Source: Epiperipatus broadwayi
Lineage: Eukaryota > Onychophora > Udeonychophora > Euonychophora > Peripatidae
DNA: 64,000 nt
Assembly: GCA_028023455.1 (NCBI GenBank)
Contig: JAQFVV010006199.1
Location: 2,480,001-2,544,000, forward strand
Direction: 5' to 3'
The notes beneath the pieces are model-generated. The model did no database searches. It saw only the letters and a program-made list of their open reading frames with translations, and was not told where the DNA came from. Positions 1 through 13,500 of this stretch are shown piece after piece (position 1 is the first letter of the stretch; the number at the start of each line of letters is the position of its first letter). The position numbers and the translations under genes were made by a program.

Positions 1-3000
1 TAATCAGTAATTAATAGATATTAATCAATTTTATTAGTAAAACTATAAGCCTAAAACTGAAAACATCCCAAGATTTTGAACCCAAGCCAATTGCTTAGAA
101 TGTCATACTTTTTTTTTTTTAGCTTGAATAGTAAAATAGAATTTCTTCAGTTAATTTATCACCACACCATTACCCAGATTTATTGATAGAACTTTCCACA
201 ATGTATATATATAAATGACGTGATTTTAATCTAGTGGAATTATTATGAAAGATTACATGGTTTAGAAATATTTAATAGAAAACAATGATTTATTTCTTAT
301 ATATATACTTGATTGCAATAAATGAAATTTGTGAAGCTTGTATTGATTAATTCTACATATACTCTTCTGTAATAAAGTAAATTATTCTATCTTGATAGCT
401 TTATTTTATAGAAATTTTAATTTATATGATGTATTTTTACAAATGTTTTTTTTAATATATGGTAAATTTTCACTTTGTGTAATAAATTTCAATCAAGGGG
501 GCATTAAATATGAATTTGAAGTTTCATTGCCATTTCAAAAGATGGTGAAATAAATGCATTTAATATTTTTTTTGATGAGAAATTTACAATTGATTAAGAA
601 GTTTCATATCTATTACTTCTGTTGAAGGTAGTTCCATTTTTCTATTCTTTATTACAATTGAAATTTGAAGATACCTTGACAGATGCTAGAGATTTAGTGA
701 GTTCCCAAAAGTTTAAATTATAACACATTACTGCCAATATATCACTATAATAATTATTTTTTATTCTCTTTTGGATTGTATAATATTCTTATGATTCTGA
801 TATTAGATATAAATTAGAACTCAAGAACTATTTATGATCAATTTACATGCTATTTATTGATATATTTGAACAAAACTATAGCTTCACTTTAAAATAAATA
901 TTTTATAAAATATAAAATTACATTTATATACATAAAATATATTAATTTTATTATAAAGATTATAAGTATTAGATAAATTATTTCATTACCTTAATGTAAG
1001 TTTAGATATAAATGTACTGTCATATATATAATACATTGATTTTAGACATTTATTCAATACTTATAATTAATAGAAAATAACAATGACTAGTTAGAAGAGA
1101 TTTTAAATATTACACCTTGATTTTAATAATTATAATTTATTATGTTGTTACTATTATTTTTAAAGCAATGGTAATATTTTACAATTCTGAAGTGATATCT
1201 TATACATAAAATACACTAATTTTATTATAAACATTATATATATATACAGACCAATTATTCACATATGTGCATATTTATTTATATAGTATACCTATAATAC
1301 ATTAATTCTAGGCATATATTCAACAGGTAATAAAAAATAGTATTGGTTAGTTAAAAGAGACTTCAATTGTTATACACTGACTTTTGTAACTACAACTTTG
1401 TTGTTACTATTTTTAAATCATGTATTTAAATACTTCAAAGTTTTATAGTTGCAATATAAAAAAGGAGCAAAGTAAGATTACTGCATTTTTGTAAATGAAG
1501 TAAAAAGTAATACAGTTATATTTTACAGTTCTGAAGTAGATCACTTGACAGTCAAAACTATTAGATTTAATAAAAGTGTTGATAGTGCAAGAAATATATA
1601 GTTTATAAAAAAATTTAATATAAGCAATACAAAAAAATTGTAAATATTAAATAAACATCATACTTTTGTTTCTTTTATATTTTGACTATTTTATATTGCT
1701 CAAAGAACAATACTTTAGTGCAATAACATTTCACATTAATGACAGAATAAGGATTAGATCCGTCAAAAGTGAGTAAACTTTATTATGAAATGAATTAGAT
1801 TTTTTTTTCCTGTGACAAAATGACCTTATTATACGGAATGGATCATAAGTTGTTAATTGTAATATTTTATTTAACAGTTCTCGTTATTTCATGTGATATT
1901 TTTGATATTGTAACAGTTATATTTCATTATTTATTTTAACTCAAATATTTATAAATGTATATATATATTCAAAAGAAATAAAACAATCTTACCATAAAAT
2001 AATTATAAGCAGTAGTCCATTCCATAATTTTTTACATAATCCAGTTTGTAAAAATAATTTAAACTATTGCTGTGATATGTTAAAGTGCATCTTTTTTGAA
2101 TGGTCATATTTATAGAGCATATGATTAATATCTTTGTACTTACCATATTGAAAATAGTTTTATAATACTTACATTATTTTTTAAATAAAAAATATATAAT
2201 TTGAAAAATATATAGTAAGTTTTTGAAAATTAAATATTCAAATGTTTTATGTGAACTTTTTATCTTATTTTATTGGAGAAACATGATTCTATAGATCTTT
2301 AGAAGCTAAGTAATTTGCCATTATTTCCATTGTGATTTTGCTCTGAATATTCCACTTATAAATGTTTTAAACAAGTTAATTCATGTTTTTTTTTCTCATT
2401 TTATAAAAATATTAATTAATTATGTGATATTTAAATGCCTATATATATTTCTATATAATTGAATTATGTTTGCATTAAAAAAAATTATACTCTACAATAT
2501 AGCTTTTAAAATGTTCAAGAAATATTGGAGACATTTTGTAATAACAATGATAAATACTATAATGAGCAAGTACTGCACATTAAATTTTTTTAAGAAATAA
2601 AGATTCTAATAAAAATTTATGAATCATAAGTATTCACATATTTATTGGCCTGTTTAAATGTAGTTATTTGATTTTCATTATTTTATTCAATCACAATTAG
2701 AAATTAAATTTAATATTTCTTTTGCTATATCAGTATGTTATTTCGTAAAGCTTTTTTTTTGTGTGTGTCTATCAGAAGTCAAGATAAAAGCAATAGGTTT
2801 CATAAATAAATATTTTTTTAATTATAATTTGGTGGCATCTTGTGTTTTCTATTTGTTTATGCAATTTATTTTTTGATATAGAAAAATAATTAGAGTGGTA
2901 ATAAGGATATGTGCACACATAGTTTTATTGATTCTTGAAAAAGATTGAATATGTGATATTGTTTCCAGGAAAATAAGTTGTTTGAAAACTATATTACTTT

Positions 3001-5200
3001 TTTTTTTATACCAAACTGTAATTTTAAAGAAAAACCATAGAGGGTCAACTCATCTATCAATATTAATGTTTTTATTTTTATTTTAAAAAGATATTTGCCT
3101 ATCATTAGGCACACCTATGTCATCTTGTATCTTGTTTTAAACTTGTAGGAACACTCCTAAAAACTTTTTTTTGTAAATAATAAGTTTTCTTCTAACTCCT
3201 TATTTACTTTTTATTTAAATAAAGAATTCATTACAAATGTGGTATGTAAAAATTGTAAATGTGCCTTTTAGTGCAAAACTTTGGATTTTATTCATTTTTT
3301 CTCACCCAATTTTATTGATGAGTAATTTTTAAGGAATGTACCATTAGATTTTATTTCCTCTTTCAAAACTAGTCATTTTTCTGGCAATGATTTATGAAAT
3401 TGAAGAATAGGGCAGTTATAATTATTTTGCAATAACTTACAAATTTTACTTCCCTGCAGTTATTGTTTTTTATCAACTAGAGATCAATCTAAAGTAATTA
3501 TATTACTTGAAAATTATTTTTCATTATATGTGTGTGTATATGTATATATTATATTAGAAATGGCTATATAAATTTTTTTCAGAAAATATGCTGTATACCC
3601 CCCCCCCCCATTTCTAAAAATAATTCATTAATAGCTATAAATATTTGTTTATTTTGTATTATTTTATTTTTGTGGACACTTGTGATTGGATGGAGATTTA
3701 TTGAGTTGATTTCCTTCTAAGGAAAATCAAAAAAGTAGAGATTCTTATTCTGGCAAATTGAATTGTAATATGCAGCTATTTCTGGTCTCATGCATTAATT
3801 TGACTTATTGAACCATGAGATAAGTAAATATTTTATATATTCCATTCTAAATTTTATTTCTTTAGACAAAAAAAAATAATTTCAGATTACTTAATACAAG
3901 CAATTTGTAAGTGTAAAGCCTTTTCTAATTTAAAACAATATTTTTTATATGAATATAAGATAAAATTCACAACTTTTTTAATGCATATAAGAAATAGTCT
4001 CAGTATGTAGTTGACATTGGGTGTGATAATTATTTGTCCTGTGTGCTTTGGCAGAATATTTTAGTTTGATAATTGTTCATAGATGTTATTATTTTATATA
4101 TACTTCTTATTTTTAATTATTATTGTGCAATATTTTGTTTATATTGTGTTGTAAACTATTCATATTTAAAAAAAGCTGTTGTTTTTTTTTTTTTTGTATG
4201 TCTCACCTTTTCAAAAAGTGATCATTTGGTTTTCCTTAGATAGAAGTTGTAGCAGTTTTTGATTTCATATTTAAGAAATAATTAGAAATTACATACATAT
4301 TTTTTTTTTCTCGTAAATTTCCTCAGTAAATTTTTTTTTTCACTTAGCATTTTTAAAATTTCTGCTTAATAATCTTATTTTTCAAACATTTTTTCCTCCT
4401 TATTCTTTCTCCTTTTTCTAACTTTTCCAAATGTGTTCAATTTCTCTCTAACCATTTTCATTGTTTTAGCTTTGTTAGCATTTATTTTTAATCTCAAATT
4501 TTAGTCATCTTATATAATATTTTGAGTTATGAACACAATCTGCCTAGTAAATTTGAAATGGTTCTGAGAAATTCTTTATGTCAAGAAAGCAGAAAATAGT
4601 AATATCTCTACTTTTTTTTTTCATCTCTTTTTTCTGTAAGAAATCTATTTATGGAAAATTTTTCAATAAAAATGTTTTCAATCTATATATTTTTTTAATA
4701 TTCAAAATATTCATCAGAGTATTCCAGATTACTATCTCATTTGCCTCTTCAAAATCAATATAACAAATATTCCTCTATATTATGATAAAACAGTTTTGAG
4801 ATTTCATATCTTACATTCTAAATTCAAATTACCAAGTATATAGATGTATTAAAAATGTCAAACAAAAAAATTTAAAAAATGCTTTTATTTTATTTACATA
4901 AATACACTAAAAAGCAATATTTTGGATATTATGTGCCCTTATGTTTAGAAATATTTTTAATTGTACTTTATATAAATAGAAATTATGTATAAATATATGC
5001 TTATATACATAATAGCAAAATAATAAAAAAAATGTAAGTTAAAAATATTAATTGTAGTTCTTATTTAATAAAAAGTCCGTAAAAAGTGATAGGAATTGTA
5101 ACCAAGATTATTTTTACATATGAGCAACCCATGATCTTATTTTTGATCACATAATATTAAGAATATTGTGAAAGCTGAATATTTTTTTCTTTTTGCTGCA
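1..5200. other. AT-rich non-coding stretch
   Basis: Long AT-rich sequence with many homopolymer runs, including a C11 run near 3599. I see no exon with convincing codon structure on either strand. The short open frames are low-complexity Phe/Ile/Leu/Ser-rich translations of AT-rich DNA. Apart from the tandem repeat listed at 931-1430 I recognise nothing. Confidence 0.6.
931..1535. repeat. Tandem repeat, ~274-bp period
   Basis: Two diverged copies of the same sequence follow one another (931-1164 and 1205-1430). Both start with CATAAAATA and run through matching blocks to TTGTTGTTACTA or TGTTGTTACTA followed by a poly-T/A block. The connecting piece ending TTTTACAATTCTGAAGT (1176-1192) recurs after the second copy as TTTTACAGTTCTGAAGT (near 1522-1538), so the true unit may be longer. 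No coding content is seen. It could be part of an old transposon or satellite-like duplication. Confidence 0.6.
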
Positions 5201-5282
5201 TTTATGTGAATAAAAGAATTTCTGTAAATTTTTTGTTTTATTTTGACTTTAATTTTATATAGCAACAAAATTCTCAGTTCAT

Positions 5283-5472
5283 CATTTAATTTAATGCATA
5301 TTATTTTTTATGGTAGATCCAGTTTTCACTGAATCATTCAGTTTTTAATTATAATGTTGTTAGCACATCAAAATTCTTCTTGATTTAGCATTTAATTTTA
5401 TGTATATTATTCACTGTAATTGATCCAATTTTCAACAAACTTGATTTAAATTATAATGAGTGTCATTAGATA
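5283..5472. repeat. Diverged direct repeat, ~106-bp offset
   Basis: A segment starting CATTTAATTT at 5283 recurs at 5389. The two share the order CATTTAATTT-ATG-ATATTATT, then GATCCA-TTTTCA, then AATTATAATG. It lies just upstream of the Penelope-like GIY-YIG remnant and could belong to the same element. Confidence 0.4.
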
Positions 5473-5839
5473 TAAAATTAAAATTTTTACTATTTAATTT
5501 TTTGCTAAAATTGTTTGCAAACTTTAAAAAATTATATTGCCATTGGGAATACATATTTGCAAAATTTGAAACTAGATTAAAAACTGGGAAGTAAGTGAAA
5601 ATTGAGTTGTAAGAGATATTATTAAACATTTATTTTCTAATAAAATTATTGATAAATAAAGACAGAATGGAATAAGATTAAATAAGAATTAAAAAAAGAT
5701 AATTGATATTGGTTTTAGTATATCCAAAGATTTGTTTGTTAAAGTTAGAAAATTATTTAAAATGATTAATAAGAAATAAGTTTTCATTTATTTAGTTTAT
5801 AAAATGAAAAAAAAGTTTAAAATTTTTAATTAATAATAT

Positions 5840-6167
5840 TAGGGAATATAATAATTTAGAGATTATAAATTCAGTTTACATAATAAAATGTTTGAATTAT
5901 TTTAAAAAGAATATAGAGATGTCATATGTTGGGGCTACAGAAAATAAATTGGAAACTAGATTAAAACAGCATTTAAGTGATAAAAATTCTCCTATTTACA
6001 ATCATATGAATAAATTTAAACAAAGATTTTAAAATAAAACCTTTAAATGTATAAAGTCATACCATGAAGAAATGATAAAGGAAGGAATTTACATTAGTGA
6101 AATTAAACCTGAATTAATCAAGATGTTAAAAGAAAAGAAAAAAGAAAATAATAGGTTTGTTAATTAA
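5840..6167 (+). pseudogene. Penelope-like element, GIY-YIG endonuclease remnant
   Basis: A conceptual plus-strand frame contains a GIY-YIG nuclease core. A YIIKCL segment sits near 5875-5900. It is followed by S-Y-V-G-A-T-E-N-K-L-E-T-R-L-K-Q-H-L from 5922, which fits the YVG-T-x(4)-R-x(3)-H signature. A later conserved-looking stretch E-x-I-K-P-E-L follows before the stop at 6165-6167. One in-frame TAA (6030-6032) and frame changes upstream break it. A C-terminal GIY-YIG domain after a reverse transcriptase is typical of Penelope-like retroelements, where it makes the target-site cut. The RT domain is not recognisable upstream, so this is a 5'-truncated or decayed copy. A free-standing GIY-YIG gene is less likely, given the decay and the repeat-rich context. 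Confidence 0.65.
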
Positions 6168-6450
6168 ATGTTTTTAAGGTATTTTTGGGTGGGTATATAA
6201 ATGTAAAAAATTTGATTAAGTTGAGATTGTTTGTAATAGAAAAGGTATTGAGGTAAAGAGAATTTTGATTATTTTTTAACATTTTTGCATTTGTTTGGAA
6301 TATGTGATATTTATTATTATATATTTGTATTTTTATTTTTTGATGTTCCTTGAAAAAGACTATATAAAATAGTTGAAACATTGGATGTATTTTATTTTTA
6401 TTATAGTCATATAAAAACAAGTTTTGAAAAGTTTGATGTATTCATTGACA
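6168..6450 (+). mobile_element. Probable 3' tail of the Penelope-like remnant
   Basis: Non-coding sequence following the GIY-YIG frame. It contains TGATGTTCCTTGAAAAAGAC...GTTGAAACATTGGATG (6340-6390), which resembles the core order of a degenerate hammerhead (TGATG ... GAAAC). Such ribozymes are known near the ends of Penelope-like elements. Stem pairing is poor here, so I treat it only as the element tail. Confidence 0.3.
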
Positions 6451-7031
6451 TATATGGAAAATTATGAACTATTTTGAAAAATGTGTAGATGATATTCTAA
6501 ATTCATTGTAACATTTTATCTAGATAAACTAAAAAATGGAGTAAGTTAAATAAAGTATATTATAAAGAGGATTATTTAATGATAATCAGTTTAAATTTTG
6601 TTTCTGGAATATTTGCTGTTTTTTCATGAGCGTATTAACGTTTAGTTTCTTAAATGTGCTGGTTTCATTTCATTTTCTATGTATACAATTTCTGGATGAT
6701 TATCTCATTAATACCTTAGAACATTATTCAAAACTTAGATGATCCTACAATCATACTCACATATACTTATCTTGGATGCATAGTAGAATGTTTAAAAGAG
6801 AAAATTCATTTGGACAAATGTTATAATGGTCATAAAAATACATAATATAACTCTTATACATATTAAAATACATAACATTACATATTGTAATGGGATTGGG
6901 GGCTTAGGGTAGTCATCCCTGGTTTGATAACAAATCAAAATAATTGGAATTTAATAAAAATTATTAAGATATTAAAGTAAGGTATTCCAGATATTAAAGT
7001 AATGTTCAATATCACAAATTATATAAGCAAT

Positions 7032-7129
7032 GTTATATATTAAAGAGAGCATGGGAGAGATAAGATCTCTGTGAGATCCAGTTATATATTAAAGAGAACA
7101 TGAGAGATATAAGACTTCTGTGAGATCCA
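7032..7129. repeat. 49-bp tandem duplication
   Basis: Two adjacent 49-bp units, 7032-7080 and 7081-7129. Each begins GTTATATATTAAAGAGA and ends CTGTGAGATCCA, with only a handful of differences. No coding role is seen. Confidence 0.85.
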
Positions 7130-7249
7130 GTTAATTCCTCAGAGCAACTAAAAGTATAATTAACCATATATCAACCAGCATTATCAGAAAGTAAAAGTAA
7201 GTACATGTACTAAAAAGAAATAGCCATTCATCATCATGACTGATCAACA

Positions 7250-7385
7250 ATCAAAAATACATCAACAGTCAAACTTGTGACTGGATTTGAAATATGAATC
7301 AACAGTCAATTTGTGACTGGATTTGAACTGGGTCCACTGCAGACCAGGCCAATTATTTAGCCATTGCCAGCTGGGCAATTATTTA
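7250..7385 (-). mobile_element. tRNA-derived SINE fragment, tentative
   Basis: On the minus strand a B-box-like GTTCAAATCC (plus strand GGATTTGAACTGGG, 7318-7331) lies about 35 bases downstream of an A-box-like TGGCTAAATAATTGG (plus strand 7350-7366). This is the spacing of an RNA polymerase III internal promoter. A near-copy of the B-box flank (CAACAGTCAA...GTGACTGGATTTGAA) occurs just upstream at 7263-7292, a short duplication. No flanking target duplication or tail was identified. It could be a decayed SINE or chance. Confidence 0.35.
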
Positions 7386-7399
7386 AATATAATTTCTAT

Positions 7400-9830
7400 G
7401 CACCAACTTAAGTGCTAATTCATCTGAATACATAATAATCAAAACAATAATGCTGGGATATTAAAACATTCTGATCATCATCAATGCTCTGGTCATTTAG
7501 TACCATTAATATATTGGTCAACTATAAACTTAATTTCTAATAGACTAAACTAAATAAAATGTAGTGCATGGGCTTTAAAGAATATAATCTTTGTGCCAAC
7601 CAGGATGTTATCAAACATCTGGATGCACGTAAGCACTAAAATCTCATCCCCATTTATAGAATCAGATCGTTATGCACGAATCTAGCTCAATGAACATGAG
7701 ATCTATTATTGTTGCAGTGATCAAGGGATGATTTACATAATATTCTGTAACTATTTACAACTAAATCACTGGAATAATTTTAACCCAATAAACATCACAT
7801 GACCACCACCTCTTATGGGGATTTTATGCACAAGACTTCTGGCATCCATTGATTACTCTAGCTTGCTGTGTGTAGCATACGTATAGTGAGTTTTGAATAA
7901 TTTTAACACTTGAATACAAGTTTATTAGATATATAATTAATAAAAAATGAAATTAAGATCTTTAAAATAAGGCTATGCACATATCAGTTAAGCTCTCTGA
8001 TTTTGATTAATATACAATAATAAAAAAAACTATCACAATGTTGATTTATAATGATTACTATACAAAATTCAAGCTATTATTATGGTTTATAATATTTCTT
8101 AATGGGATTACATATATAGAATTTGCACAGACATGCAATACATTAGTTTACAATGAATACATTTGAATTGTCAAAAAATGATTAAAATTTATGTATGTGT
8201 CTATTTGACACTCATTGATGTTTGCACACAGATGTGCAGTACAATTGATTTATATTTCAGTCATCATATAAATATAATAAATGATTAAAATTTTTAAGTT
8301 ATATATATATTTTATAATACAAATACCTATGCTAGGTTTACTTAAACACATATAATTGTGCACATATGTGCCGTACAATAATTGATTAATTATATAAATG
8401 AAATTCATTTCTATCATATCTGAATTTATCAAATAATAAATGACATTAATTTTTAGAGTAACTAATTCTATTTTGAATATACTGTACTTAAAATATACTA
8501 TGAATCAATAAAAAAAAAAAAAATCAGTTTATCAAATTCTATTACAGCTTTTTTTTTTTTTTTAAAAAAAGAAATCAATTTTCAACCAGTAAATGTTGAT
8601 TGATTAATTATCAGCCTTTAAATTATTCTAAAAGATTTGCTTTTTGATTTTAATTCAAACAAAATTATGCTTGCATTTTAATCTTTTTTTTTTTTTTTTA
8701 AATGTCATTTCTAAGGAATTACTAAAACATTTTTTTTCAAAAAATATATATATCATATCATCTTTGGATTGCTTTTGGACATTTAACTTAAGCAAATTAT
8801 TGATTTGTTTTATCCTAGGTTAAAGGTTAAAATGCCATTTTAAGGAATATTAAAATAACTTATTTAAAATTTCGTTCACATTATGTATAACACTACTCAC
8901 CACTGTATATATGTTTATCTGTGCTTCTCTGCATACATACATAAACAGCAGCATACATATACCAATTCTTCAAGCTTTCTCTTGGTAGCTAGGTTTTTGT
9001 TCTATCACGAAAGTATGGATTGATGAAATAAGTAAGTGCCCTGGAGTGATGTGGAAAAGAGAGACCAGATATCAGGGAAACCAGATTAAACTTGGAGAGA
9101 CCTTCAGTTTGACGTGGATTGATAATGATTGAAGAAGATGATGGTGATATATATGTATAAATCTGATACTTCCAGACATGGGGTATCTATAATTGGATTC
9201 CATGAAAGTTTAGATACTTGGATTTCATATCACTACCAGTTATCAGATATATATTTACTATTTTTAGTTTTATTCAGGCATGCAAATTGGTGCATCAACT
9301 TGTATTCAAGTGTATAGTAGAAATAATCTCTTGTCCACAAATGTTTCATCACAATATACAATGAAAATAATTTCTAATGAATAATTTTTTTTTTATTTAT
9401 GAGAAAGCTATTTTTTGAGTTTGAAATTATGAATCTATACATTATTTAATAAAATGACTTAATTTTATTATCTATTTTTTTTTAAATTTTTTATCCCTAC
9501 TTTAAGAACCAAGTATTTTAAAAGTGTTGGATTGGCATAAGGAAAAAAAAAAGTTATAATTATTCATGTGTAGTTAAATTAATCTAAAATTACATTTTAA
9601 AATAAGAAAGGGGTGATGATATTTAATTAGGGATTATGAAAGCATATTTTTCAAATAAAAGAAATACTTATAGAAAAAAAAGTAAAACCATTATATTGTA
9701 TTATGTCTAGTAATAATAAAAAAATTTAACGAGGAGGAGCCACTGCTGCTGCCAGTGAAGGAGTATCATCCCAATTCAAAAAAAAAAAAAAAAAAGGAGA
9801 GGAAAAAAAACCTACTAAAAATGTGATGGG
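7400..9830. other. AT-rich region without a gene
   Basis: Mostly AT-rich DNA with A and T homopolymers. A segment near 7823-7875 (GGATTTTATGCACAA followed by TCTGGCATCCATTGATTACT) resembles 51143-51192, so it is part of a dispersed repeat. Nothing else is recognised. A moderately less AT-rich patch at 8900-9180 shows no readable domain. Confidence 0.5.
7823..7880. repeat. Dispersed repeat fragment shared with 51143-51192
   Basis: Both places carry GGATTTTATGCACAA, then a CTGGC-(A/T)-CCCAT-like block, then ATTACT, then GCTTGC, in the same order over about 50 bases. Family unknown. Confidence 0.4.
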
Positions 9831-9839
9831 TATACAAAC

Positions 9840-12715
9840 TTTAATCTGTAAATCACAAATACATCATCATATAAAACACACTAGTCCATTTTTCTCTTTA
9901 TTTGATATTTTATGATGCTGTCTTTTAATTACTTTTAAGAAAAACATTTTAATATTATGTTTAATTGCAACTCTCCAATGTATTCTATTATTTGCAATAG
10001 TTTCCCAATTGATTCTCCCACAAAAATCATGCTGAAATTGACGATAAAACAGTCTTTTAGTAAGTCTTTCATTGTTCATTTGTTTGACTTGTCCAATCCA
10101 ACAAAGATATGATTTTACAAAATTTTGCCATTATATTTTTACAATTTTAAGGAGCATCTTTAAATGAAAATTTTTAAATACTTTTATATTAAGCTGATAG
10201 GGTGTCCAAGCCTAACTTCCACACAATAAATTAGGTAAAATAACAACCAACTTAGTGAAGTAGTTATTTTTCTGTAATCAAATACTCTTTTAACTTGTTA
10301 AAAGTAGTAGCAGCACATTGGAATCTGTTTTGTATCTCAACATTTAAGTCCACTTTTCTACTTATAAAACTATCAAAGTATTTAAATTGATTTACATTCT
10401 CAAGTTGATAACTACCCAAGCTAAAAGTTGCTGATAATTTTTCTTCATTCACTGGTTGATAAAGAACTTGAGTTTTTTGAACATTAATTAATAAATCAAA
10501 GTCTTTATATGTTGCATTTAAACATTAAGAACATTTTGTAAATCATCTTTTGAAACTATAAAAGTAGCACAGTCAATAGCATAGTTTAAATCCAAGGAGT
10601 TATTGTTTTTAATAAATTTAAATTGAAAATTTCACCCCCATGTCTTAATTCATTTTGATTAAGCTGCCTAAAACAATTGCAAAGATCAGTCTTAAGAAGT
10701 GAAAGCAATGTTGGAGTAAGTACACGTTCTTGCTTAATATCAGTTTTTATTTCAAATGCCTCAGATTTTCCACCTGTAGTGATAACACTTCATTTCATTC
10801 CATCATGTAGAAGCTGTATCATATGAATAAACTTTGATGGACAGCCAACTAATTTCAAAAGACCTGTTCAATTAACCGAATTAAATGCCTTGATCAAATT
10901 AATAAAAAAAATATGTAAATCATTTCTTTGTTCTTAACATTTTACTTGCACTTACCTATAGTTATTTATTTGCTGTAGTAGATAATAATGATATTACACA
11001 ATAATTATTGCAATCTTGTCTATTCCCTTTGTTTTACAGAATTGGAACAGTAAAAGCATCCTTAAATTTGGATAACCCAACTTCATGAGTCTAGATATTC
11101 CTGAAAAAGTTCATTATTTTTGAAGCTAATTTATCACCACCATATTTTAATACTTTCCATGTATTTTATTAAGGTCTGCAGTCTTTCCATTTTTAAGATT
11201 ACAAAGAGTTGTTTTGACTTCACTAATCTGGATATTTTTGTCTAAATCTAAAATAAATAAAATGGATATATCATTAAAAGATGTTATCTCAATTCTTGTA
11301 TCATTATTCAAAAGATGATCAAAATATTTTTTTCATCTGTTTAAAATATTATTGTCAGCATATAGGAGATTACCATTGGCAGATTTAATAGAATTATGAT
11401 ACCGTTTCTCAAATACATACTGATTGCAATTAGAGAATGTTAGTATTTTTGCAATTTTAATTTACCAATTATTTTTAAGCCTTTTCAATCGCTGAACGTC
11501 TGCCTTCATATCTTTATATTTCTTATAAAGTTCCAGATTTAATCTATTATTCTGTCAAGCAAAAAATGCCACATTTCCTTATAATTAAATCATTAATAAT
11601 AACTCATTGTCAGAAAACCAATCTTGATTCTCTTTTTACTGAACCCAAGAATAGATTTACTTACTCTTATAGCACACTCTTTAAGAGAATATTTTCTTCT
11701 TTCAGTAAAATGACAGTCCAAAAAATCCAGATTAGCAATTTTAGTAGTTAATTTAAAGCTGCAGAAATTTAATATTTATAATAGATTCTTCTAAAGAATG
11801 GTCAGTCCAAAAGATCCAAATTAACAATTTTAATGGTTAATTTAAAGCTGTAGAAATTTAATACTTATAGTAGATTCTTCTAAAGAATGAACATCAATTT
11901 TTTATGAATATGATTGAAAATATCCACTTTTTAATGCAATTATCATTTAATCTTGGAGTGTGTTAATCTATGTTGTGTTCAACAATCTTTGCTTATAAGT
12001 GCTCACATAATGTGAAATTTCTCTTGTATTTTGACTCCTAATAAGATGTCTATTAAATGCCATTGTTTTGAGTATGGATGTGCCCATGTTCCTTTATAGC
12101 TGATTTTCGGCCTAAGCAAAGTGTTGGTGTTAGTCAACAAATTTATTGTGCATAAATTTAATAACAAACCTTTTGAATTTACAGTATTAATATTATTTCT
12201 GTGACAGTTGGCCAAAGTCTACTATCTGTACCGTGTGCATTAAAAATCTCTCAGAAGAAAAATTCAATCTTTTAAGGTATAACTGTAATAGTGTTATCCA
12301 ATAAGGAATAAAAGTTTTCATTCTCTGAATTTTCTGAATCTAAGATTGGAGCATAGGCACTAATGAAATAACCACAAGCCCCATTGAGCAAAGTAAGTTT
12401 AATCATTAGCTTTTCATTTATGCAATGAGAAATTCCAACAACAGAAGATCCAAATTGAACTTAATTGCAAATTTTAATACCATACATTCTCCATTCACTG
12501 ACTGACCTATCTTTCCCAAAAAACTTGTATCTATCTGTCTATATTATTAAACTTTTACATGAGACAAGTTTCACTAAGAGCAGCTATATCTATGTCAAAT
12601 CTGACATTTACTTAGCCTCCAGTTCAGTCCTCAATTTTCATCTTGAAGAGTTTGTATTAAGTAAAGTTTGTGGATTACATCTACCTATATTTAGATAAAA
12701 AATATTATTATTACT
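9840..12715 (-). pseudogene. LINE retrotransposon copy 1 (family A), endonuclease-RT polyprotein
   Basis: Reading the minus strand from 12715 down, a broken open frame matches the endonuclease/RT polyprotein often annotated as craniofacial development protein 2-like. First comes a LNI...NP-TLLNTNSS start, then a V-G-I-S-H block and I-S-A-Y-A-P near 12370. Next are GLLLNLC and GTWAHPYSKQWHLID (12030-12170), the end of the endonuclease. The RT domain follows, with K-A-F-N-S-V-N near 10890, a QERVLTPTL stretch near 10720 and Y-A-I-D-C-A near 10580, where the YADD motif has lost its first Asp. The C-terminal FKYFDSFISR lies at 10264-10452, and the tail NNERLTKRLFYRQ at 9867-10079. Many stops and frameshifts make it non-functional. 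It shares its tail and RT text with 45850-48350 and 25700-26140. Confidence 0.8.
11714..11891. repeat. 89-bp tandem duplication inside LINE copy 1
   Basis: Units 11714-11802 and 11803-11891 both start CAGTCCAAAA and end GATTCTTCTAAAGAATG. The homologous stretch of the second LINE copy near 47950-48045 has only one unit. The duplication therefore arose after the copies separated. Confidence 0.85.
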
Positions 12716-12719
12716 AGTC

Positions 12720-13440
12720 TTATTATTTCTATTGTTGAATTGAATAATTTCCCACAAGCGATAACCTAGCCAGTCTGTATGAGACAACAACCATTTATTT
12801 AGACCACTTCTTCCATGTTGAAGAGAGAGAGATCTCTAAATAGAGCCGCCTCAATATATAATCTTTGCCAGTCAAAACTCCTGCCTCACTAAAATGTAGT
12901 TCTAAACTGAATCATTAGTGATTGTATAGCTTTGAATTAGTGATTGTATAGCTTTGAGTAAAGAACACAACTAAGGACTACCAGTCTAGTAAGCTTCTCC
13001 TGTCATTGCTTTTTTAATTCAGTAGGGCTTGAGTTAAAAAAGGAAAATGGGATTGGAGTCAGAAATGCTGTGCATGTAATTAAAGGATGGAAATGTTGCA
13101 CAAACATACAATTCCATTGTCCCAGTCTATATAAAGAGATGTCTGATGGCACAAAAACTCATGATGACTGGATTCTACAATAATTTAAATGCTTAATGAA
13201 AGAAAACAGGGAGACAGAAAAGATTGTTTGTAATGGAAACATTATGTAGCCTTTAAATGAACAGGATCCTATCCTGCAAGACAAGAGCTCTTGCACTGTT
13301 TATTTGTTAATCACAGTTGTCCTTCATATTTTTAAGTCATTCTATTATCTGCCACCTAAGGAGCCTGCTACTAGTCTGAGCGAGCATAACTATATTTATA
13401 AATGATAAATGTAATATTTAAATACATTATATTATCTATA
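12720..13440. other. Less AT-rich region next to LINE copy 1
   Basis: This could be the 5' untranslated part of the minus-strand LINE, but I cannot read a domain. It includes the 22-bp tandem duplication listed separately. No host exon is recognised. Confidence 0.4.
12914..12957. repeat. 22-bp perfect tandem duplication
   Basis: ATTAGTGATTGTATAGCTTTGA occurs twice back to back (12914-12935 and 12936-12957). Confidence 0.9.
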
Positions 13441-13449
13441 CTGAATTTA

Positions 13450-13500
13450 AGATGTAGGGAGCTCGGAAGTCTGAATTCAAATCCCTTCTAAATAATACAT
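13450..13500 (+). mobile_element. B-box-bearing repeat fragment, tentative SINE
   Basis: GGGAGCTCGGAAGTCTGAATTCAAATCCC contains a pol III B-box-like GAATTCAAATCCC. It resembles the arms of the foldback at 40968-41099 (GAAAGTCT..ATTCAAATTCCC). Shared sequence at separate places suggests a dispersed SINE family. No complete element can be delimited. Confidence 0.35.

Noticed and set aside
4706-4735. Minus-strand CTGATGA followed by an AATATT hairpin and an A run
   Set aside because: No complementary helix I around it. The hairpin is an AT-rich palindrome expected by chance.
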